DNA of 5,523 nt from positions 1 to 5,523 of the forward strand of contig JAULUH010000359.1 in assembly GCA_032111745.1 (NCBI GenBank). The letters are read 5' to 3'. Position 1 is the stretch's first letter. Each line of letters opens with the position of its first letter. The notes under the pieces are model-generated. The model was not told the origin of the DNA. It worked only from the letters and a program-made list of their open reading frames with translations, and did not search any database. Below, in pieces: positions 1-5,523 of the stretch. Origin of the DNA: JAULUH01 sp032111745 (GTDB taxonomy: Bacteria > Chloroflexota > Anaerolineae > JAAEKA01). The translations under genes were made by a program, and so were the position numbers.

Positions 1-2181
1 CTGCTCGTCGCCGAGGTCATGGGGCACCAGGACGCTGAAGCGGTGGGCGGCGTCCACCACGTCGGCATAGGTGACCGGGCGCAGCCCGGGCTCATCGCCG
101 GCTGTGGGATCGCCATAGACGAGGCCGCCGATGTCCCGGGTGCGGAAGTGCTCCACCAGGCGTACCCGGCCACGGGCCAGGCAGGCCGGGTCGAACAGGC
201 TCTCGTCGACCTGTGTGTCCACGTACAGCCGCACGGCGGTCAGCACGCCCGGCACGGTGCCGCGCTGGCGGTACAGCCGGTCGGCGTGGCGGATGAAGAA
301 ACGCCGCCGGGCCTCATCCCAAAGGGGGTCCAGGACCACGCCCAGCCAGCAGCCCAGCCAGTCCAGGGTATCCGGCGGGGCCGTGCGGGGATCGAAGAGG
401 GTGGCCGCGGCCTCGATGGCATCCTCCAGGTTGGTGTAGAAGCCCTCGAAGTTGGCCAGCCAGCGCTCCAGGAAGGAGGCGGGGCCGGGTTCCTCCCGGT
501 AGATGGCGGGCAGGTATTGCTCCAGGTAGGAGAAACGGGGAAACCAGGCCCGGGCGGCGCGCAGGGCCGGGGTGGAGCGGCCCGTGCCAACAAGGGTGAG
601 CTCCAGCTGCAGATAGCGGCCCCTGACTTCCTGGAAGAGCAGCTCCCAGGTGCCGGTACCCTCCAGGGCCTGGAGCTCGCCGGCCCAGGGATCGTAATAC
701 GGCAGCTCGGCGCCGGCGGAGCGCCGGTAGGGGGAGGGCTGCTGGAGCCAGCCGCCCTGGGCTAGCAGGTCGGGCTCGTCGGCGGCCCGAGCGCGCACGG
801 TAACCGTGGTGCCGGGTGGGATCCTGGCATCGAGCATCAGCCGGTGCCACACGCAGCCGGGCTGGCCGCTGTCCATGGATGATGATGGGCTGGCGAAGGC
901 GATGGGCGTGGTAAGCACGGCCCGGCCCATGTACTGGCACTCCACCAGGGCCTGCAGGGGCACCCAGCGATCGGAGAAGTCATAGAAGAGCCGCTCGCCG
1001 GCTCCGGCCAGGGCCTTGCCCTCCCAGCGGCGCAGGGGCAGATATTCCCGCAGGTCCACCAGCTGGCCCTGGGACCGGTCCAGGGCAAAGGCCATGACCT
1101 GGTTGCCATCGCGCTCGGCCAGGTAGAAGACTGAGGGCCCGGCAATGGCCGCGGCCCCTGGCGAGCTGGCCGCCATACCACCGGCGCCGAGCACGCCGCG
1201 GAAATGGACGAAATCGTGGGCCGCCACGGAAAACAGCCGCGTGCCACCCTCGCCCAACTCCGGATCGGTGACCCGCACGGCATCCTCCAGGGAGTAGGCG
1301 GCCAGCTGGGAAGCGCCGGAGTACTCGTAGATGATGGAATAGGGACGGGAGGGGACGGTGTCGAGGATGAAGACCGTGCCGTCTGGGCCGGGCTCGATGC
1401 TCACGGGCGAGGCAGGGGCCGCAGATGCACCCGCAGCCAGCACATAGCCCTCCGGCATAGCTGCCACCGGCTCCACGTTGCGCCGGGCGCCCGCCTCAGT
1501 AGGCTGGAACGGCGACTCATTGGCGTCTTCGACCTGCGCCATGAGGCGGAAGTCCGCGTCCAGCACCCAGTAAGAGAGGTGATCCCGGTCCAAGATCAGG
1601 ACGCCGCCGTCGGGGGTTGCCACCATATCCCAGGGCGCAAAGTCCACCTCGGCGGGCCAGCGCAACAGCAGGGGTGCCCCCCCGCCGTGCAGATCGAAGA
1701 TCCACAGGCCGTGCTGGTGGACGTCGCCCACCACCAGATAGTGGCGGGTGGTGACCGCCAACCCGCGCAGGAGGCCGGGACGCTGAGACGGCTGGTGCTT
1801 CGGCGCAAAGGCGCCGGTGTCCTCCGGGGCGCAGCTGGCGGACAGATCGTCTACCTGCCAGAAGGGCTGCGAGCGCCGGGCTGCATAGGGCAGGAAGCGG
1901 ACGCCGGTCTCAGCCTCGTCGATGAAGTACCAGTTGCCGTAGCGATCCTGATCGGCGCCGCGCCGGCTGGCACGTTCCAGGGGTGGCGTGCGCTTGGCCC
2001 GGCGGAACAGGGGCACCGTGCGGGTCAGGCGCAGGGTGCGCGTGGCCTCGTCCCACTCCAGCGCCGGGTCCTGGTGCGCCCGCCACAGCTCGGCCAGGGG
2101 CTGCTCGCTACCGTCGGCGTGGCAGCGGCCCCAGTCGTCGGGCCCGTATAGCAGGTGAAACTTGGTCTGGTTGACGTCCAC
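1..2181 (-). CDS. Phage tail/baseplate protein with propeller-like N-terminal half and TIGR02242-type tail domain (3' end outside window)
   Basis: An unbroken frame of 727 codons from a GTG at 2181 to the left edge; the C-terminus lies outside. Residues 1-20 (VDVNQTKFHLLYGPDDWGRC) look like a genuine family N-terminus. Residues ~140-370 hold several strand-strand units of propeller or NHL-repeat kind: HYLVVGDVHQHGLWIFDL (147-164), VATPDGGVLILDRDHLSYWV (187-206), SIEPGPDGTVFILDT (261-275) and PSVFYLAERDGNQVMAFALD (349-368). Residues ~440-548 look like a beta-sandwich ending in RYLQLELTLVGTG. The tail domain begins at YLEQYLPAIYREEP (552-565), continues through FLERWLANFEGFYTNLEDAI (570-589), LFDPRTAPPDTLDWLGCWLG (595-614) and DEARRRFFIRHADRLYRQRG (622-641), and matches TIGR02242, the partner of TIGR02243 in CIS operons. 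It probably sits in the outer baseplate, in the Afp12 position of the operon. The propeller fold and any binding role are inferred. Confidence 0.9.
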   Translation of the reverse strand, partial: MDVNQTKFHLLYGPDDWGRCHADGSEQPLAELWRAHQDPALEWDEATRTLRLTRTVPLFRRAKRTPPLERASRRGADQDRYGNWYFIDEAETGVRFLPYAARRSQPFWQVDDLSASCAPEDTGAFAPKHQPSQRPGLLRGLAVTTRHYLVVGDVHQHGLWIFDLHGGGAPLLLRWPAEVDFAPWDMVATPDGGVLILDRDHLSYWVLDADFRLMAQVEDANESPFQPTEAGARRNVEPVAAMPEGYVLAAGASAAPASPVSIEPGPDGTVFILDTVPSRPYSIIYEYSGASQLAAYSLEDAVRVTDPELGEGGTRLFSVAAHDFVHFRGVLGAGGMAASSPGAAAIAGPSVFYLAERDGNQVMAFALDRSQGQLVDLREYLPLRRWEGKALAGAGERLFYDFSDRWVPLQALVECQYMGRAVLTTPIAFASPSSSMDSGQPGCVWHRLMLDARIPPGTTVTVRARAADEPDLLAQGGWLQQPSPYRRSAGAELPYYDPWAGELQALEGTGTWELLFQEVRGRYLQLELTLVGTGRSTPALRAARAWFPRFSYLEQYLPAIYREEPGPASFLERWLANFEGFYTNLEDAIEAAATLFDPRTAPPDTLDWLGCWLGVVLDPLWDEARRRFFIRHADRLYRQRGTVPGVLTAVRLYVDTQVDESLFDPACLARGRVRLVEHFRTRDIGGLVYGDPTAGDEPGLRPVTYADVVDAAHRFSVLVPHDLGDEQ

Positions 2182-2187
2182 AGCTTA

Positions 2188-2192
2188 CTCCT
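2188..2192 (-). promoter_or_regulatory. Ribosome binding site for the GTG start of the tail-domain gene
   Basis: AGGAG on the minus strand lies 6 bases before the GTG at 2181. An in-frame TAA at 2187-2185 sits between the two, so translation of the downstream gene cannot begin further upstream, and no ATG occurs in its frame until about residue 186. GTG is therefore the start. Confidence 0.85.
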
Positions 2193-2199
2193 GCGACAC

Positions 2200-4551
2200 T
2201 CAGCAGGTCTGGGGCAGCACGGGCACCGGCACCATGGTCGGTGGCACGTCCACGGCCGGCTGCTGGCCCAGGAGGGCGGCCAGGTCCTCAGCCTCGCCCT
2301 CGCGCACGCTGAGGCCCACCAGGTGGGGCAGCTGCAGGCCGGCCATCTGTACCCGCTCCACATCGGTCAGCGTCGAGCCGGCCGGTGTGAGCACGCCGAG
2401 CTTGATGGACTGCACGTAGCGTACACCGCTGACGCGGGTGGCCACCGCCTCCAGGTCCTGCCGGCGCACCTCCATGCCCAGGGGCCAGCCGGTGCCCCGC
2501 AGGTCCGCACAGCCCTGGGTGGTCTCACCGTCGGGTGCCGGGCAGACCGGGTCCAGGCTGGCGGCGCCGGGAACGGCCGGGCCACCGGTGAGCGGCGAGA
2601 GGTAGCTCATCAAGGCCTCCCGCACCTCGCGACGCACCTGCTCGCGCAGCTGGCCCGGCAGGGTAACGATGCCCACGGACACCCAGAGGGAGACGTACTC
2701 TGGCCCGCGCACGAAGATCTCGGTAGTCACCAGGCGCCGCGGGTCCAGCCACTGGCACACGGCGTCGAGGAAGAGCCGGTCGGGCTGCGGAGCATCAGGC
2801 TGGACCGGGTCATCCCTGGGGACGACCAGCAGGGTTACGGCACCGGGCCAGGGCTCTTCCACGCCGCCGGGCTGGAGTTTGTCGGGGTGAAAGAGGGGGA
2901 GCACCTCAACGCGCCCCACGTCGATGCCAGGCGTGCGCAGCACCAGGTCGCGGAAGTCGCTGGCCGTCACCAGGCGATCGCGGTGTTTCAGATAGCGCGG
3001 GATGTTGCGCTCGCCGTCGGCCACGGTTTCGCCGGCGCCGCCACCCCACGTGGGCAGCGGATTCTCGACCTTGAAGCCCCCCGGCAGCACCGGGCTCTTG
3101 CTGATGGCCCCGAGAGCCACCTTGCCATCGGGCCCGCCGCCATACTCGTAAGACACGCGGATAGCCCGGCCCAGCGCTGGCCGCAGCCCGCGCAGGCCAT
3201 CGCCAAAGATGACCAGGCCCGACTCCGGGTCCAGGGTATAGACCGGGTCGGCGGGCCGCGCCGCGTAGAGGTCGTCGACACGGCGCCAGTTGTCCCAACC
3301 GCCGTCGGCGTTTTGCACCTCCAGGATGAAGCCCTCCGCGGCCGGACCGGCGGTGGGGTCGAGGATGACCGGGGTGTTGGCGACCTTAAGGGCCTGGTCA
3401 GGCGTGCCCGTGCCCAGGCCCAGCCGCTCGTGGGTAACCGGTACGGCCTGGACCACCCGGGCGGCGTTGGCGCCGACCCAGGTCAGCTGGGCCTTCTGCT
3501 GGATCTGGCCGGTGGCCGGCTGATCCTGGCCGGCTTCGGGCAGGCGCACGCGGATCCAGGTGGCGATGCGTTTGGCCAGGGCCTTGTCCTCGACCAGGGG
3601 CGGATAGTCGCCGGTGCCCTCCTCCTCAGGGTCGAAGTCCCACACCAGAAGCCGCCCGTAGGAGGGCAGGGTGAGCTGGACGATGCCGGGCTTCTCCAGG
3701 ACGTTCTCGGCGTATTCCACCTCCAGCCGCACATAGCGCGCGGGCCCCACGCCCACCCCCGGCTCCCCGGACGGATCGGGCTCGGGAGCGGCGATCTCGA
3801 ACACCAGGCCCGGGTCCGCGACCGGCTGGCCTTCGTACACGACGGGCTCCAGGGCCAGGCCTGTGCACTCGGGAGAGGGGTAGATGCCCAGGGTCAGGGT
3901 CTGGCCGGCGATGGCCGCGCGCACGGCGTCCACGGGCACGTTCTTGGGACCGACCAGGGCCACCCAGAGGGAGCGGTCGATGGTGCCCTGCTGGCTATCG
4001 GCCAGGTTGACTACCGGATTGGGCTTGCCGATCTCCGGCACTTCCAGCGGCGTGGACTTGTAGAACTGGAGCTGGTCGGTGCCGGTCTCGAGGAAGGAAT
4101 CGTAGAGCAGGCGATACTGGGCTAGAGTGGCCTCGTCGAGGGCAGCCTGGGGCCGCTTGTAGAAGACGGCCGAGGTGACAGGCAGGATGCAGACGGCGGT
4201 GCGGGTGCGGAAGGGCACCTTGCCGGCCCGCAGCTCGATGCCGGCCTCCAGGGGCCAGGCCTGGACCGGGCCGCGCTCGTTGCGAAAGGCCACCAGCCCC
4301 CGGCCCGGCGTGGCCGGCTGCAGGGGAACGCCCAGGAGGGTCAGGAACTTGCGCCGGTTGGCCTCGGGGATGCGGTTGGCGCGGTAGAGCAGGTTCTCCG
4401 TCATGAAGGCGAAGAGCTGCAGCACCGTGATGCCGGGATCGCTGTCGTTGAAGTTGGTCCACTCGGGGGTGTGGACCGGGATGCGGGCCAGGGCTTCGGC
4501 GTAGAGCTGTTCGAAGTTGCGGTCGTCCAGTTGGGGGACTGTGATCGGCAT
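2200..4551 (-). CDS. Putative baseplate assembly protein, gpJ-like (TIGR02243 type, Afp11-like)
   Basis: A 783-residue protein with the hallmarks of the large gpJ-like baseplate proteins of phage-tail-like injection systems. The N-terminus carries the typical opening motif WTNFNDSDPGITVLQLFAFM (31-50), followed by TENLLYRANRIPEANRRKFL (51-70) and a Leu-Leu-Gly turn. The middle (roughly 100-430) is beta-rich and variable. The second hallmark is LVIFGDGLRGLRPALGRAIR (446-465), then VSYEYGGGPDGKVALGAI (466-483). The J-type C-terminal part follows: ERNIPRYLKHRDRLVTASDF (514-533), TPGIDVGRVEVLPLF (540-554), and a final GWPLGMEVRRQDLEAVATRV (688-707) with SGVRYVQSIKLG. These proteins form the wedge dimers that ring the spike and open on firing. 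At 783 residues it is longer than the ~650 I recall for the family; part of the excess is a Cys-containing insert near 656-688. ATG at 4551 is preferred over an upstream in-frame start at 4884, which would run through the gp25-like gene. The stop is TGA at 2202-2200. Confidence 0.94.
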   Translation of the reverse strand: MPITVPQLDDRNFEQLYAEALARIPVHTPEWTNFNDSDPGITVLQLFAFMTENLLYRANRIPEANRRKFLTLLGVPLQPATPGRGLVAFRNERGPVQAWPLEAGIELRAGKVPFRTRTAVCILPVTSAVFYKRPQAALDEATLAQYRLLYDSFLETGTDQLQFYKSTPLEVPEIGKPNPVVNLADSQQGTIDRSLWVALVGPKNVPVDAVRAAIAGQTLTLGIYPSPECTGLALEPVVYEGQPVADPGLVFEIAAPEPDPSGEPGVGVGPARYVRLEVEYAENVLEKPGIVQLTLPSYGRLLVWDFDPEEEGTGDYPPLVEDKALAKRIATWIRVRLPEAGQDQPATGQIQQKAQLTWVGANAARVVQAVPVTHERLGLGTGTPDQALKVANTPVILDPTAGPAAEGFILEVQNADGGWDNWRRVDDLYAARPADPVYTLDPESGLVIFGDGLRGLRPALGRAIRVSYEYGGGPDGKVALGAISKSPVLPGGFKVENPLPTWGGGAGETVADGERNIPRYLKHRDRLVTASDFRDLVLRTPGIDVGRVEVLPLFHPDKLQPGGVEEPWPGAVTLLVVPRDDPVQPDAPQPDRLFLDAVCQWLDPRRLVTTEIFVRGPEYVSLWVSVGIVTLPGQLREQVRREVREALMSYLSPLTGGPAVPGAASLDPVCPAPDGETTQGCADLRGTGWPLGMEVRRQDLEAVATRVSGVRYVQSIKLGVLTPAGSTLTDVERVQMAGLQLPHLVGLSVREGEAEDLAALLGQQPAVDVPPTMVPVPVLPQTC

Positions 4552-4558
4552 CGGGAAC

Positions 4559-4564
4559 CCTCCT
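4559..4564 (-). promoter_or_regulatory. Ribosome binding site of the gpJ-like gene, overlapping the gp25 stop codon
   Basis: The minus strand reads TAGGAGGGTTCCCGATG here: the TAG stop of the gp25-like gene supplies the first bases of a near-perfect AGGAGG, 7 bases before the ATG at 4551. This fixes the start of the gpJ-like gene and suggests that ribosomes ending the gp25-like gene help start the next one. Confidence 0.85.
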
Positions 4565-4958
4565 AGGCCTGCAACGCCAGGGTCATGTTGAGCCGCTCGC
4601 GCTGCTGCGTAGCGATCAGGGTGTAGATGACGGTGATGTCGACGGCGCGTTGATCCGTGGGGTTGGTGGCGACGATCACGTCGTCGAGGGTGATGCGCGG
4701 CTCCCAGCGCTGGAGCGAGCGCTTGACCTCTTCCTGGATCAGACGCAGGGTGCCGACGGTATTGGGCTCGAAGAGGAAGCGCTCCAGGCCGCAGCCGAAG
4801 TCGGGCCGCATCAGCCGCTCGCCGGGCCGGGTGCGCAGGATGATGCAGATGGACTCGCGCACGTTGAGCTCGCCGGCCGACCACACCATCTGGCCATTGG
4901 GTGCCACCCGGGGTGGAAACCCCAGGCCTCGTCCGTACAGATCAGCAGATAGGGCCAT
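4563..4958 (-). CDS. GPW/gp25 family baseplate wedge protein (Afp9-like)
   Basis: A 131-residue protein, close to the usual length of GPW/gp25 proteins (phage P2 gpW, T4 gp25, T6SS TssE, Afp9). The family core is visible: an N-terminal strand region (GLGFPPRVAPNG, 11-22), the segment VRESICIILRTRPGERLMRP (33-52) leading into DFGCGLERFLFEPN (53-66), then a helix (70-84) and WEPRITLDDV (85-94), and a final strand VDITVIYTLI (106-115). The ERLMRPDFGCGL motif and the WEPRI motif are the diagnostic parts. In contractile machines this protein sits in the inner baseplate wedge, contacts the first sheath ring and starts sheath assembly. It lies between gene A and the gpJ-like gene, 11 bases from the latter, as expected for a CIS baseplate operon. 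T6SS TssE is a weaker alternative, since the neighbours are not T6SS genes. The start is ATG at 4958 with a good ribosome binding site; the stop is TAG. Confidence 0.94.
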   Translation of the reverse strand: MALSADLYGRGLGFPPRVAPNGQMVWSAGELNVRESICIILRTRPGERLMRPDFGCGLERFLFEPNTVGTLRLIQEEVKRSLQRWEPRITLDDVIVATNPTDQRAVDITVIYTLIATQQRERLNMTLALQA

Positions 4959-4967
4959 TGCCAGGCG

Positions 4968-4973
4968 CTCCCT
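4968..4973 (-). promoter_or_regulatory. Ribosome binding site of the gp25-like gene
   Basis: AGGGAG on the minus strand lies 9 bases before the ATG at 4958 and 2 bases after the TAG stop of the preceding gene. It decides the start: a longer in-frame reading from an ATG at 5027 would overlap the preceding gene by about 50 bases and adds an N-terminus with no family resemblance. Confidence 0.75.
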
Positions 4974-4975
4974 AG

Positions 4976-5523
4976 CTAGCTCTTCTTCACCGGGATGGGG
5001 AAACAGATCTTCAGGAAGGGCAGCCACCAGAAGATGAAGTTGAGCGAGATCAGAAAGATGAACATCACGATAAACGCCACCAGAAAGATGATCTGCAGTG
5101 AGAAGGAGCAGATCATGCCCAGCTCCCAGCTCACCGAGCCGTCCGACAGGCCGCCACCGTCGAGCATGTCCTTGTTGATGCGGTTCATGACATCCCGCAG
5201 CTCCGGGGACATCTGCAGGCCCACGCCCCGCTTGTACTTGCGCAGGTCCTTCATGGCGATGCTGGGCAGCTCGATGCGGATGGGGCGGGCCGGCGCGTCG
5301 GGATCGAAGTATTTGGCGAGGGTGAAAACATCGCTCTCCTGGCTGACCAGCGGGGGACAGCCCGGGCGCTCGTACACCAGGCGCACGAAAAGCTGCCCGG
5401 CCTGGGGTGCTTCCGGCTGGTCCGAGCGGTCGATCACCACCTGGCTCTGCAGGAGGGTGATGACCTCCTCCGGCACGGCGGCGGGCGAGGGGGTCTCCAC
5501 CAGGGCCTCAGCCAGGGCTTTGT
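4976..5523 (-). CDS. Conserved CIS-locus protein with hydrophobic C-terminal tail (5' end outside window)
   Basis: I cannot assign this protein to a named family. The frame is open to the right edge (visible residues 1-181, beginning KALAEALVETP), so the gene very likely starts outside the window; a GTG at 5500 is a possible internal start but has no need to be used. The first ~130 residues are soluble-looking: a Pro/Ala/Glu-rich start, a segment with a beta-like look (QLFVRLVYERPG, residues 43-54), and a basic helix-like stretch (MKDLRKYKRGVGLQ, 90-103). Residues ~136-167 are almost entirely Ile/Leu/Phe/Val/Met, followed by an aromatic segment WWLPFLKICFPIP and a terminal KKS. This looks like a C-terminal membrane anchor or hairpin. 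It ends 17 bases before the gp25 gene and shares its operon, so a role in the injection system is inferred: a membrane tether, or a hydrophobic part buried at the spike tip. The stop is TAG at 4978-4976. Confidence 0.75.
   Translation of the reverse strand, partial: KALAEALVETPSPAAVPEEVITLLQSQVVIDRSDQPEAPQAGQLFVRLVYERPGCPPLVSQESDVFTLAKYFDPDAPARPIRIELPSIAMKDLRKYKRGVGLQMSPELRDVMNRINKDMLDGGGLSDGSVSWELGMICSFSLQIIFLVAFIVMFIFLISLNFIFWWLPFLKICFPIPVKKS

Noticed and set aside
19..765. A 248-codon open frame on the plus strand near the left edge
   Set aside because: It is antisense to the recognisable TIGR02242-type tail domain, low in complexity (Gly/Ala/Gln/Val), and has no domain resemblance.
314..940. 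A 208-codon minus-strand frame inside the tail-domain gene, in a different register
   Set aside because: Its product is Pro/Arg/Ala/Gly-rich out-of-frame translation. The other register gives the tail-domain motifs without interruption, so neither a frameshift nor a second gene is needed.
1204..2151. A 315-codon open frame on the plus strand, antisense to the tail-domain gene
   Set aside because: Same compositional effect; no family motif, and the opposite strand holds an unbroken 727-codon frame with clear domain motifs.
2155..4125. A 656-codon open frame on the plus strand, antisense to the gpJ-like gene
   Set aside because: It lies wholly opposite a well-recognised gene. In G+C-rich DNA the antisense frame in register with G/C third positions tends to stay open. 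The translation is rich in Gly, Ala, His, Gln and Val with no recognisable domain.
4552..4884. A longer gpJ-like protein starting at 4884
   Set aside because: The extra 111 residues come from out-of-frame reading of the gp25-like gene. The ATG at 4551 has an AGGAGG site 7 bases upstream and begins the family-like N-terminus.
4959..5027. A longer gp25-like protein starting at 5027
   Set aside because: It would overlap gene A's coding end and add 23 residues without family resemblance; the ATG at 4958 gives the usual family length and has an AGGGAG site.
5030..5110. A locally A/T-richer stretch that might suggest a promoter or transferred DNA
   Set aside because: It encodes the hydrophobic tail of gene A; Ile, Phe, Met, Lys and Asn codons account for the lower G+C, and the third positions remain mostly G or C.
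1..5523. Type VI secretion system baseplate
   Set aside because: gp25 alone could be TssE, but the neighbours are gpJ-like TIGR02243 and TIGR02242-type proteins, not TssF, TssG or TssK.

Overview
The window is a solid block of coding sequence on the minus strand. It reads as part of one operon for the baseplate of a phage-tail-like contractile injection system (CIS), of the extracellular or cytoplasmic eCIS type. In transcription order (right to left) there are four genes: (A) the 3' part of a gene for a protein with a very hydrophobic C-terminal tail, (B) a GPW/gp25-type baseplate wedge protein, (C) a large gpJ-like 'putative baseplate assembly protein' of the TIGR02243 type, and (D) a large tail/baseplate protein with a propeller-like N-terminal half and a TIGR02242-type tail domain, running off the left edge. 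Gaps between genes are only 17, 11 and 18 bases, and each downstream gene has a good ribosome binding site. No promoter, terminator, RNA gene, repeat, CRISPR array or mobile element was seen, and no stretch over 20 bases lacks a gene.

How the parts fit: in contractile machines the gp25 protein and the gpJ-like protein form the wedge ring around the spike. The TIGR02242-type protein is thought to belong to the outer or lower baseplate and may carry surface-binding or fibre-attachment modules. Gene D's accessory domains lie ahead of its tail domain. Gene A sits directly upstream of gp25, where many CIS loci carry spike or spike-tip genes, and its C-terminus looks like a membrane anchor or otherwise buried hydrophobic tail. 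Sheath, tube, spike, LysM, ATPase, cap and cargo genes are not in this window and would be expected mainly upstream (beyond the right edge) or further downstream.

The DNA is strongly G+C rich, with G or C in most third codon positions. This explains several long open frames on the opposite strand that are not genes. The taxon cannot be fixed from the window. A high-G+C environmental bacterium, for example from Chloroflexota, Actinomycetota or a deltaproteobacterial lineage, would fit, but that is a guess. The basic system is a known one. The parts that deserve attention are gene A's hydrophobic tail and the added domains of gene D.
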